Part shown: in pieces, positions 23,219 to 31,817 of the stretch
How the letters are laid out: the number at the start of each line of letters is the position of its first letter
How positions within the stretch are numbered: position 1 is the first letter of the stretch
Translations under genes and position numbers: made by a program
Notes under the pieces: model-generated
Database searches by the model: none
What the model saw: the letters and a program-made list of their open reading frames with translations, nothing else
What the model was told of the DNA's origin: nothing
NCBI GenBank assembly: GCA_016716365.1
Contig: JADJWM010000004.1
Span: 7,263-71,262, forward strand
From: Chloracidobacterium sp.
Lineage (GTDB): Bacteria > Acidobacteriota > Blastocatellia > Pyrinomonadales > Pyrinomonadaceae
Length of the DNA stretch: 64,000 nt
Reading direction: 5' to 3'

Positions 23219-24922
23219 ATGAAATGGAGAGTCTCGATAGTTGTTCTTGCGTTTGCGTTGTCAGCGATCGTTAATGTGACACTCGCTCAAAGGCCTGTCC
23301 CTACACCTTACGGCCCGTTGATCAAACTCCTCAAAACTCCGGATCGCGTGCAAGCCGTTGAATATTCGCCGGATGGAGGTCTTCTCGCGGCCGGTTTCGG
23401 CTGGAACTCTCAAGGTGGCGTTAGGATCTGGAGAACTTCTGACCACACGGTTGTGGCAAACCTGGACGTCGGCGATGGCGACGACGGCAATATTGAACGC
23501 ATTAGTTTTTCAAACGACGGACAATTGTTTGCGGCTGCTGCCTGGAGCGGTGACGTATTTATTTGGAAGGTCGGTTCTTGGACCACCCTTAAGAAAGTCC
23601 TTTCAGAACAAGAGGAAGCCGAATCTCTTAATTTTTCTCCCGACTCCAAATCGCTTTTGCTCGCTACAGAGAACCTGGTGGTTGTTTACGACCTTACTAG
23701 CGGCAAGCAGCGGATCCTCGCGAGAAAGGGCGGAAACACCTCTATTGTCAGCGCGCAATTCTCAAGCGACGGCAAAAGTGTGATCGTGTGCGAGGATGGC
23801 TCAATTCGGATTTTGAATTTTGCAGATGGAAAAGAGATCAAAAAGTTAGCACCCGCCGACGTTAGTTTTTTCGGTACTGTAACAAAAAATGGGCAATTTC
23901 TCGTCTCGGGTGGCGGAGCTATTTACGGATCGAAGTCGGTCGAGGTTAGACGAATGACCGACGGCAACAAGATCAGTGAGATTTCCGGATTTCGGAGCGG
24001 GCTATTCGCTTTGGCGATCTCGGCTACCGGGGAGAAATTCGCGGTTGCTGGAGGCGACTACGGTGGTGGAGGTGATCTTAGTCTTTGGGGCACACAAGCT
24101 GCGCGGGAAATTGGATTCGCTTCGTTCGGCGATATGCCAATTCAGGCTCTCGCTTTCAGCCCGAACGAGAAGACGCTTGCGGCAGGAAGCGATAATGGTT
24201 ATGTGCTTTTGTATGAAGTTGATCGAATAAAGGGACCCGAAGTTGAGAAGCAAACCTTCGCACTTTGTGGAGAAATAGTTCGCGAAAACGATACGCTATT
24301 CGTTGTTCCGCTTTCCAAAGTACCCGGTGTTCAAAGCCAGGAATTTCGATATAACTGGAAGCTCGAGATTTCGAACGTCGAAAGTGTAAAGATCATGGGA
24401 CGCTCTGCGGTTGCCCTGGATGAGTGGGCGATCGAGCGAAGTTCTGCGAATGACAAGATTCGTGTTGACCGGCTTCGAGCGCTCGGACCAACCGTTAGAG
24501 AGAACTCTGACCACATTGTGTTTGGGGACGTTCAGAATCCCGGTTGGAACAAAGGCTTTATTACGAAGGTCTACTTCGATGGCACTTTTGTGACCACCGA
24601 CAATCCTGGGCGTTGTATCGCCACCGGTTCGATTGCTCGGAGTGGTTTCGATTTTGCCGGCGTCAAGAAACGTCTGATCGATGTCGGTATCCTTAGCGTC
24701 CCGAAAGAACCACTAACTCTTGGTGCTGCTCATTTTCGAACCAAGTTCATTGAATTAACCGTTAACGGGCAACAGGAACTTCGAACGGATGCCGAAGACA
24801 TTGGCTTGCTGCTCAAAGGCGGGCAAGCAAAGAAACGAAATGCGTTTGAGAAAATCATTTCAAGGGTGGAAGCCTTCATCACTTCGCTGCGGACGAGCTC
24901 ACCCGCGAATACTGCTCAATAA
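23219..24922 (+). CDS. Exported WD40-repeat protein
   Basis: A signal peptide (residues 1-23, ending LAQ) is followed by a beta-propeller of WD40-like repeats to about residue 340. Typical blade pieces are VQAVEYSPDGGLLAAGFG, ISFSNDGQLFAAAAW, LNFSPDSKSLLLA and ALAFSPNEKTLAAGSDNG. The last 220 residues form an unrecognised domain. It is probably a periplasmic or surface protein-interaction scaffold. Base composition is more AT-rich than most genes in the window, like its neighbour at 21988. Confidence 0.82.
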   Translation: MKWRVSIVVLAFALSAIVNVTLAQRPVPTPYGPLIKLLKTPDRVQAVEYSPDGGLLAAGFGWNSQGGVRIWRTSDHTVVANLDVGDGDDGNIERISFSNDGQLFAAAAWSGDVFIWKVGSWTTLKKVLSEQEEAESLNFSPDSKSLLLATENLVVVYDLTSGKQRILARKGGNTSIVSAQFSSDGKSVIVCEDGSIRILNFADGKEIKKLAPADVSFFGTVTKNGQFLVSGGGAIYGSKSVEVRRMTDGNKISEISGFRSGLFALAISATGEKFAVAGGDYGGGGDLSLWGTQAAREIGFASFGDMPIQALAFSPNEKTLAAGSDNGYVLLYEVDRIKGPEVEKQTFALCGEIVRENDTLFVVPLSKVPGVQSQEFRYNWKLEISNVESVKIMGRSAVALDEWAIERSSANDKIRVDRLRALGPTVRENSDHIVFGDVQNPGWNKGFITKVYFDGTFVTTDNPGRCIATGSIARSGFDFAGVKKRLIDVGILSVPKEPLTLGAAHFRTKFIELTVNGQQELRTDAEDIGLLLKGGQAKKRNAFEKIISRVEAFITSLRTSSPANTAQ

Positions 24923-25251
24923 AAAGCTGAGGCTCGGTGACTAAGCCGACATACTCTGTCAAATGGAATTCCTTCAAAAGCCTTCATCAAGCGATTGATG
25001 ACAAAGGCTAGGAAAAATCCGTTGACGGTAATGTGCTATCTATGCAACAATATCCCGTCGAGAATATCGGCCGATCTTTGAAAACCTAACCTTATGGCCC
25101 TCCTCCGAAAAGTTTTTCGCAATTTCGCGGAACACTGGCTGATCGGCGAGCTAACTACCCTTGTTTCAATAGTTTCCATGGTCCACTCGATGGTGGACCA
25201 TGCTCGGAACATGGCGGAACAGCTTAGACGAGGAAAAACCGGTAAGTCTCT
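24923..25251. other. Gene-free gap with a perfect inverted repeat
   Basis: No convincing gene is seen. An ATG at 25094 opens 66 codons on the plus strand, but it runs into the nadK 3' end and has no family match. At 25177-25202, CATGGTCCAC and GTGGACCATG form a perfect 10-bp inverted repeat around a 6-base loop. This could be an operator or an RNA hairpin. Confidence 0.4.
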
Positions 25252-26127
25252 TCACCTGCCCCACTTAAGCTTGTTCCGAAGGACATCGAAGTAATTCCGG
25301 TTCGGCGGCTGGATTATGTTGAACGTGGTGCGGCTTTTGCTGATCTTCACCCGGTCGCCGTCGGCCATCGTATGCCCGATCTGGCCGTCCAGCGTGAGGA
25401 CAACGCCCTCGTTCTCGTTGATCAGCTTCAGCTCGATCTCGGCCGAATCCGGCACGACGATCGGTCGGTTGGTCAGCGTGAACGGGCAGATCGGCGTCAG
25501 GACGACGGCGTTCATCGAAGGATAGATGATCGGCCCGCCGGCCGAGAGGTTATAGGCGGTGGATCCGGTCGGGGTCGATACGATCAGGCCGTCAGCCCTG
25601 AAAGAATTGACGAACTGGCCGTTCAGCGAAACGTCGATCTCGATTATCCGGGCAAGTGCGGCCTTGTTGATCACGACGTCGTTCAGCACCCGGCCCGAAG
25701 CCCTGACCGTGTCGTTCCGAATATGCTCGGCCCTCAGCATCACCCGGCTGTCTATCTCGAACTCGCCGGCGATGATCGCTTCGAGTGCGGGGAACATTTC
25801 TTCGATCCTGAATTCGGTCAGGTAGCCGAGGCTACCATAGTTCACGCCCATTACAAGCGGTTCCCGGTCGCCGATCGACCGTGCGGTCGAGATCATCGTT
25901 CCGTCGCCGCCGAGAACGATGATCAGGTCGGCCGCGAACACAGGCGATGTGCTTTCAGCCGGGCCGCCGTCGTTTTCGGCGGGTTTTCCGCTCTGGACAA
26001 ACGGGTCACCGGCCGTCGCAAGCCCGTGCGTCTCGAGCCATTCCGAAAGCTCCAGGGCCGTCCGCAATGCGTCCGGATTGTTCGGCTTCACGACGACACC
26101 GGCACTCTTTATCGATGATGGGGTCAT
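25252..26127 (-). CDS. nadK: NAD kinase
   Basis: The enzyme phosphorylates NAD to NADP. The 291-residue protein has the NAD-kinase GGDGTM motif (LIIVLGGDGTMISTARS), NYGSLGYLTEF, the adenine-contacting LNDVVINKAAL and the conserved SFRADGLIVSTPTGSTAYNL. The ATG at 26127 is preferred; upstream in-frame codons give a TTG start only. A hairpin followed by six U lies 40-80 bases upstream of the start on this strand, which could make expression conditional. Confidence 0.93.
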   Translation of the reverse strand: MTPSSIKSAGVVVKPNNPDALRTALELSEWLETHGLATAGDPFVQSGKPAENDGGPAESTSPVFAADLIIVLGGDGTMISTARSIGDREPLVMGVNYGSLGYLTEFRIEEMFPALEAIIAGEFEIDSRVMLRAEHIRNDTVRASGRVLNDVVINKAALARIIEIDVSLNGQFVNSFRADGLIVSTPTGSTAYNLSAGGPIIYPSMNAVVLTPICPFTLTNRPIVVPDSAEIELKLINENEGVVLTLDGQIGHTMADGDRVKISKSRTTFNIIQPPNRNYFDVLRNKLKWGR

Positions 26128-26169
26128 TTGATGGGCATCCCGACCGATAATGATTGAACAAATGTGTAC

Positions 26170-26205
26170 AAAAAACAAGCCGGATCTCCGGGCACGGCCG
26201 GCTTG
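26170..26205 (-). terminator. Intrinsic terminator upstream of nadK
   Basis: Read on the minus strand, CAAGCCGG pairs with CCGGCTTG around a 14-base loop that itself contains a small CCG/CGG stem, followed at once by TTTTTT. It points toward nadK, although no gene lies upstream on this strand before the divergent ppiD-like gene. It may end a short RNA or attenuate nadK. A minus-strand AATAAT (26259-26264) could be the -10 box of such an RNA of about 85 nt. Confidence 0.6.
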
Positions 26206-26375
26206 GGTCAGGTGTCAGCCTTATCCGAAAAATGTGGGACGACGGCTGTTTTGTGTCTATTATTCAACAGATCTCGCCGACTCAGGACGCGCTTTCCCGG
26301 GCGACCGCCGGGCGGCCGAAAGCATCGAATCTGTCAACGGCACAGTTACTGAAGGAAGCTGCACCCTTTGAAAAA

Positions 26376-26404
26376 TTGGTTGCTGAATCCGTTTTTGTTA
26401 TGAT
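26376..26404 (+). promoter_or_regulatory. Putative promoter of the PpiD-like gene
   Basis: TTGGTT (26376-26381) and TATGAT (26399-26404) are separated by 17 bp. This would give a leader of about 43 bases before the ATG at 26454, which has AGGAT as ribosome site. The -35 match is weak. Confidence 0.35.
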
Positions 26405-26453
26405 TGTGGTTTGCCCTTGACGAGCAAAGAATCAAACTGCCCAGGATGTAAAG

Positions 26454-28445
26454 ATGTTAACGTTTTTCAAAAGACTCGAAAAGACCCGTAATTTTGTACT
26501 CATGGCGTTCGCCGTTATCATGGTGGCGAGCCTCGTGCTTTTTTATAAGCCTTCGGACCCGGCGCTTGGTGCCGGATTGAAGAACAGCGCAGAGACGGCC
26601 GCCAGGGTCGGCAGCGAATATATAACCGTTGGCGACGTGGCCCGGCAAAAAGAGAATCTCGCAAGGCAAAGGCCGGGCATGCCGGCGACCGGGAAAGATC
26701 TACTTGAGGTACTGATCGCGGGACGGATCGCCAGGATCGAAGCCAAACGGCTCGGATTAAGGGCATCGGACGCCGAGGTGGCCTCATACATTCGCCGTGA
26801 GTACAAGCCGGACGACGGACGGCCGTTCGACCGGCAGTTGTACGAATTGAATATAAGCGAGACCGAAGGCAGCGTGGCCGCTTTTGAAGAAAGGATCCGC
26901 GACGACCTGAGCGCTCTTAAGATGAGGACTTTCATCACGTCCGGAGTGACGGTTTCGGACGAAGAGATCCTCGAGGACTTCAAAAGAAAAAACGCCAAGT
27001 TCGACCTCTCGTACGTTTCGGTCAACGTCTCGGACGTAGCCGCGACGATCACGCCTTCCGAACAGGACATCCGCGATTATTTCGAAAAGAACAAGGCACT
27101 TTACTATATTAGCTCGCCCCAAAAGAAGATCCGCTACATCTTCATCAACACCGCAAAGATCGGCGAAAAGCTCAACCTTACAGACGCCGAGCTTCAGGCA
27201 GAGTACGAACAGCTGCCGGCAGATAAAAAGATCGCGGGCGTGATGGGCCAGGAGATCGTCCTGCGAATACCGACGCCGGCCCAGGACGGCGATATCTATG
27301 CAAAGGCGAATGAGATTCGCGACCGGCTGACGCGTGGAAGCCAGTTTGTCACCGAGACCGAGTTTGCGGACGTGGCCAAGGGCCAGTCAGAAAACCCGGC
27401 GACCGCCCGGAACGGAGGCAATTTGAGCGGTCCGGTCCGCGAAAACCCCAATAATCCGACCGACCCCTATCAGCAGCTTCTGACGATGAGGCCCGGTCAG
27501 GTCAGCCCTCCGATCGGTTATGAGGGGCGTTATTTCCTGCTTAGACGTGGCGAGGAAGTTCCGAAGACCTTTGAGATGGCCAAAAAGGAGATCGAGGTCA
27601 GCCTCCGCAACCGGCGCGCATATTCGATAGCCGCCGAGTTGGCGCAAAAGGTCGCTGATTCGCTGAAACAGAACAAGGATATCCAAAAGACCGTCGCGGA
27701 TTTCGCCGCCGAGGCCAATATGAGTCCTTCGGACATGGTCCGTGAGACCGGTTTCGTCAAACCTGGTGACGATGTCCCGAACATCGGCAACTCGCCGCAG
27801 TTCGAAGAGGGCATTGCAGGCCTTGAGAATCCGAACGACGTGGGCGACAGGATTCCCATCCAGAATGGATTTGCCGTGCCGCTCCTTGTCGAAAAGAAAG
27901 ACCCACGTGACGCGGAACTTGATGAGGTCAGGGCGCAGGTCATCGAATCGGTCAAACTTGAAAAGGCACGTGCCCAGATCCAGGACATCGCAAACCAGAT
28001 CGCCGCCGGAGCAGCGACACCGGGAGCCCTCGCGTCGGCCGCCGCTGCGAAGGGCTTAAAGGTGCTCGAGGCCAAGAGCCATTCGCTGGGTTCGCCGCTT
28101 GGCACAGGCCCTTCTGCCTCGACGAATAAGGACCTCGAAGATGCCGTTTACGCGATGAAGGAAGGCGACGTGACGAAGACGCCGGTAAATATCGGCGACA
28201 GCTGGATCGTGGTCGGCGTAAATAAACGAACCGAGGCGAGCATGGAAGAGTTTGCCAGGGACCGTGACCGCCTAAGGGATGAAATGCTCGACCGAAAACG
28301 CGGCGAACTCTTTGTCGATTACATGCGTGCCGTCAGGCGCCGGATGGAGTCCGACGGAAGCATCGTGATCTATGAAGATGCGGTCGCTAAGGTTGATCAG
28401 CAGGTCGCAACCCCCGAGATCCCGTTGGATCTCCCGACCCAATAG
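26454..28445 (+). CDS. Membrane-anchored peptidyl-prolyl isomerase, PpiD/SurA-like
   Basis: The 663-residue protein has an N-terminal membrane anchor (residues 14-31) in the PpiD style, a SurA-type N-terminal chaperone domain (about 50-175, with VGSEYITVGDVARQ) and a parvulin domain. The parvulin part (about 225-370) includes NGGNLSGPV and MRPGQVSPPIGYEGRYFLLRR. A second parvulin-like region may follow, with GDSWIVVGVNKR near the end. It should assist folding of exported proteins on the outer face of the inner membrane. A terminator follows at 28470. Confidence 0.88.
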   Translation: MLTFFKRLEKTRNFVLMAFAVIMVASLVLFYKPSDPALGAGLKNSAETAARVGSEYITVGDVARQKENLARQRPGMPATGKDLLEVLIAGRIARIEAKRLGLRASDAEVASYIRREYKPDDGRPFDRQLYELNISETEGSVAAFEERIRDDLSALKMRTFITSGVTVSDEEILEDFKRKNAKFDLSYVSVNVSDVAATITPSEQDIRDYFEKNKALYYISSPQKKIRYIFINTAKIGEKLNLTDAELQAEYEQLPADKKIAGVMGQEIVLRIPTPAQDGDIYAKANEIRDRLTRGSQFVTETEFADVAKGQSENPATARNGGNLSGPVRENPNNPTDPYQQLLTMRPGQVSPPIGYEGRYFLLRRGEEVPKTFEMAKKEIEVSLRNRRAYSIAAELAQKVADSLKQNKDIQKTVADFAAEANMSPSDMVRETGFVKPGDDVPNIGNSPQFEEGIAGLENPNDVGDRIPIQNGFAVPLLVEKKDPRDAELDEVRAQVIESVKLEKARAQIQDIANQIAAGAATPGALASAAAAKGLKVLEAKSHSLGSPLGTGPSASTNKDLEDAVYAMKEGDVTKTPVNIGDSWIVVGVNKRTEASMEEFARDRDRLRDEMLDRKRGELFVDYMRAVRRRMESDGSIVIYEDAVAKVDQQVATPEIPLDLPTQ

Positions 28446-28469
28446 ATCCGTAATGTTGAGGTTCAGCGG

Positions 28470-28505
28470 CGGGCTGTCATGATCCGGCAGCCCGTTTTCT
28501 TGTTT
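28470..28505 (+). terminator. Intrinsic terminator after the PpiD-like gene
   Basis: CGGGCTG (28470-28476) pairs with CAGCCCG (28488-28494), followed by TTTTCTTGTTT. It lies 25 bp after the ppiD-like stop and touches the stop codon of the convergent transporter gene. Confidence 0.7.
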
Positions 28506-29910
28506 ACCACCAGCCAAGCAGCTTCCACCAGGCGGGCCCGACGATCCCCCAGATGAGGATATTTATGATCGCCGCGATCAGACCGACCGTCCACCACCGT
28601 CGCTGCGTAACATAACCCAGCCCGAAATAAATTGGAGCGGGTGTCGTGCCGTAATGGGTCAGCCCTGCCGAGAGGTTGGCAAAGTACGTAAGCAGGAGGA
28701 CCGTTAATCCGGCGGGTGCGCCGACGGCGACCGTCACCAAAAGGAACGGCACGAACATCGCCATCACGTGCGCCGTGATCGAGGCGAAGCCGTAGTGGGC
28801 GAAGAAAAAGACGAGGGCAAGAATGGCGAGAGCGACCGGCCAACTCCAACCGCCCGTAAAACCGGAAACGGAAGAGGCAAAGATCGACGGGATATTCGTC
28901 TTTCCGAGCTCTGAGGCCATCATCACGAGACCGCCGTACCAGATAAAGACTTCCCAGGCATGCGTCTCGTCGATCAGATCCCGCCATTCGAGAACCCTGG
29001 TCACAAGCAGTGTCGCGATCCCAACGAACGCGACAACCGTAGAGTCGATCCCGTGCCAGAAAGCGGTGATCCAGAGAATGACGACGGCAACGAAAACGAA
29101 GAGGAGAATCTTCTCGTTAATTTGGAGCGGGCCTTGTTTCTCGAGCTCATCGCGGGCAAATGCCACGGCGTTCGGTGTCTCGGTGATCTCCGGTGGAAAA
29201 AACTTGTAGATCATCACCGGGACCACGATCAAAGAGATCAGGGCTGGAACGATCGCGGAAACGAACCAGATAGAATAGGTCAGGTCGATCTCTGTATTCT
29301 CTGCGGTCAGCCGGCGAATGATGATGTTCGAGGCCTGGCCCGTCAGAAAGGTCGCGCACAGTACGACCTCGCACTGGTACAGCATCGTCATCAGGAACGT
29401 CCCTAGCCGGCCCGCGGTGCCGTCGTCCGGACGTGAATCATAGGTCTCGGTCACGCTCCGGGCGATGGGAAGGATGATCCCTCCGGAACGAGCCCCGGTG
29501 GACGGTATGAATGACGCAAGAATGAAATCCGTGAATACAAGCGAATACCCGAGGCCGAGCGTTTTTCGCCCGATCATCCGGATGAACATAAGCGCGATCC
29601 GATGGCCGAGCCCCGTCTTGATCATTGCCCTCGAAATGAAAAAGGCCGCCAGCACAAGCCAAACGAACTTATCAGCATAACCAGTCAGCGCCCGATCGAT
29701 CGGCACCGCCCCCGTTAGAGCAACGGCAATGACCCCGAGAAAGACCATCGCGCTTCCCGTCAGCGGCTGAACGATGGAACCGACGATCGTCGCAATGAAG
29801 ATCGAAAGCAGCAGTCGATGTTCGACGGGCCCGGCGCCTTCCGGCACAAGGAGGAAAACGCCGGCAAAACAGCCGGCCACGATCAGCCACTTGACCAACT
29901 TGTTGGACAT
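28504..29910 (-). CDS. DASS/CitT-type anion:sodium symporter (dicarboxylate family)
   Basis: A polytopic protein of 468 residues with about 12 hydrophobic segments. Family signs are the paired FIPSTGARSGGIILPI and NLSAGLTHYGTTPAPIYFG regions, equivalent to the SNT substrate/sodium motifs of DASS carriers such as YflS/CitT. Likely substrates are malate, succinate, 2-oxoglutarate or similar; the exact one is not predictable. It is the last of four minus-strand transporter genes, 71 bp after the amino acid permease. Confidence 0.88.
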   Translation of the reverse strand: MSNKLVKWLIVAGCFAGVFLLVPEGAGPVEHRLLLSIFIATIVGSIVQPLTGSAMVFLGVIAVALTGAVPIDRALTGYADKFVWLVLAAFFISRAMIKTGLGHRIALMFIRMIGRKTLGLGYSLVFTDFILASFIPSTGARSGGIILPIARSVTETYDSRPDDGTAGRLGTFLMTMLYQCEVVLCATFLTGQASNIIIRRLTAENTEIDLTYSIWFVSAIVPALISLIVVPVMIYKFFPPEITETPNAVAFARDELEKQGPLQINEKILLFVFVAVVILWITAFWHGIDSTVVAFVGIATLLVTRVLEWRDLIDETHAWEVFIWYGGLVMMASELGKTNIPSIFASSVSGFTGGWSWPVALAILALVFFFAHYGFASITAHVMAMFVPFLLVTVAVGAPAGLTVLLLTYFANLSAGLTHYGTTPAPIYFGLGYVTQRRWWTVGLIAAIINILIWGIVGPAWWKLLGWW

Positions 29911-29981
29911 AACAAAAGAACGCAGGGTTCACGGAGTAACACGACCCTGTGAACACTGCGGTCTATATCAATAGGTCGGAC

Positions 29982-31787
29982 CTATTTTGCGTGCAATTCA
30001 GCGTAATGGACAAAGAACCAATAAGTTATTGCCGCCCACGCCGCCAGGTTCAAAAGTGAAGCGATCAGTCCAAGCTGTCGCGTCTTTGGATTGCGGCCGC
30101 CGCTTCGGTCGCCCTTGCCGTACATCAGGACCGCCACAAGGGTCCCGGTCACAAACCAGGCAAACGTGCGCACCGCCACCTCTATCCAGGCCGCCCCCCA
30201 AACCTGCCAAATCGTCAGCGCGATGGCAAGCACCATCGCGAGCATGGCGGCGATCGGAGGTTTATATCCGGCCGGCGTCTCAACATTTGCTTCGGCATCC
30301 GACACCTTGCCCAGACGGCTATGGTTATAGCTATAGGCAAAATAGACCACAAGTCCGATCGACATCCAGACGATCAGCCGTATCCAGGTATCCAGCGGAA
30401 GGCTGTTCATCAGGTAAGCGGCCGAAAGTACGGTCGCGATCGGAACGAACGGCGACAGAGGCACCTTGAACGGCCGGTTCAATGCGGGGTTGGACGACCG
30501 AAGGATGATGATGCCGGTCGCAACGATGACGAACGCAAAAAGCGTCCCGATGCTGACCAACTCACCGAGGAGTCCGATCGGGACAAAGCCGGCAAGTATG
30601 GCGACGATCGCGCCCGTTATGGCAGTCGTGACGTGCGGAGTACGGAATTTCGGGTGGACCTTCGCAGCCCACTCGGGCAGCAGTCCGTCCTTTGACATCG
30701 AGTAGAAAACGCGGGGTTGGCCCATGACCATTACGACCATTGTCGAACTCAGGCCTAGAACCGCACCGACCTTGATTATGAACGGAAATGCCGCAAGGAC
30801 CGCACCCATAGTGGTGCCCGCGGAGACTTTTACAGCTTCATCGATCGCAACCGCGATCGGTGCTGCAGCATTGGTCAAAAGCTTGTAATCAACCAGGCCG
30901 ACCATTATTCCCGCGACCAGGATATAAAGCACGGTACAGATCGCAAGTGAGCCCAGAATACCGATGGGCATGTCACGCTGAGGATTCTTCGCCTCTTGCG
31001 CAGCGGTCGAAACGGCGTCAAAACCGATGTAGGCGAAGAAGATAACGGCTGCACCCGTCACCACGCCGGTGAATCCGAACGGCATGAACTGCGCGCAACC
31101 TGGATCTCCCGGTCCGCAGCCAATGCCGAGGTTGCTGGTATTCACATAACCGATGCCGGCGACGATGAATAGCACCACGACCAGCACCTTGATGATAACG
31201 ATCAAAGTGTTGAAGGTAGCCGATTCCTTGATGCCTCGGATCAGGAGAAAGGTCACCGCCACGGCGATGAGAAACGCCGGCAGATTGAATATTCCGGTAA
31301 CCGTGGAGCCGTCCGACAGGGTTACGGTTTGGCCGGGCGGAGCTGCGAATGCAGGCGGAAAATTGATCCCGATGTCCTTCAGAAAGCTGACCACATATCC
31401 TGACCATCCGACGGCGACCGTCGCCGCCCCGAAAGCATATTCAAGGATGAGGTCCCAACCTATGATCCAGGCGATAAACTCGCCAAGTGTTCCATACCCG
31501 TAGGCATATGCCGAACCCGAGATAGGGACACTTGCAGCGAATTCCGAATAGCAAAGGGCCGCGAACGCACTTACGATTCCGGCCAGGATCATTGAAATGA
31601 CGACCGCCGGACCCGCATGCTTACCTGCCGCCTGCCCGGTAAGAACAAAAATACCAGTACCGATAATGGCGCCGACGCCGAGCATCGTTAGATCGAGACC
31701 GGTCAAGGTCTTTTTCAGAGTATGCGTACCGGTCTCAGATGCCTCGGCAACGATCTGGTTTATTGGTTTAGTCGCAAAAAGTGACAT
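29982..31787 (-). CDS. APC-superfamily amino acid permease (cationic amino acid transporter type)
   Basis: The 601-residue protein starts with LKKTLTGLDLTMLGVGAIIGTGIFVLTG, the first helix of the APC fold with its unwound GxG segment. FFAYIGFDAVSTAAQEAKNPQRDMPIGI (helix 6-7) is diagnostic of the CAT/YfnA group. Two extra hydrophobic segments at the C-terminus give 14, as in CAT proteins. A strong AGGAGG site lies 7-12 bases before the ATG. It follows the other APC permease by 30 bp, so the pair is one operon. Confidence 0.92.
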   Translation of the reverse strand: MSLFATKPINQIVAEASETGTHTLKKTLTGLDLTMLGVGAIIGTGIFVLTGQAAGKHAGPAVVISMILAGIVSAFAALCYSEFAASVPISGSAYAYGYGTLGEFIAWIIGWDLILEYAFGAATVAVGWSGYVVSFLKDIGINFPPAFAAPPGQTVTLSDGSTVTGIFNLPAFLIAVAVTFLLIRGIKESATFNTLIVIIKVLVVVLFIVAGIGYVNTSNLGIGCGPGDPGCAQFMPFGFTGVVTGAAVIFFAYIGFDAVSTAAQEAKNPQRDMPIGILGSLAICTVLYILVAGIMVGLVDYKLLTNAAAPIAVAIDEAVKVSAGTTMGAVLAAFPFIIKVGAVLGLSSTMVVMVMGQPRVFYSMSKDGLLPEWAAKVHPKFRTPHVTTAITGAIVAILAGFVPIGLLGELVSIGTLFAFVIVATGIIILRSSNPALNRPFKVPLSPFVPIATVLSAAYLMNSLPLDTWIRLIVWMSIGLVVYFAYSYNHSRLGKVSDAEANVETPAGYKPPIAAMLAMVLAIALTIWQVWGAAWIEVAVRTFAWFVTGTLVAVLMYGKGDRSGGRNPKTRQLGLIASLLNLAAWAAITYWFFVHYAELHAK

Positions 31788-31817
31788 TAAAACCTCCTAC
31801 ATGGTGAAAAAGTAGAT

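Noticed and set aside
25094..25294. A 66-codon plus-strand frame
   Set aside because: No recognisable family, overlaps the nadK 3' end, and it contains the perfect inverted repeat; coding is not supported.
26154..26420. Plus-strand frame of 88 codons in the nadK-ppiD gap
   Set aside because: It has somewhat protein-like composition, but no ribosome site, no family, and it covers the minus-strand terminator and the ppiD promoter.
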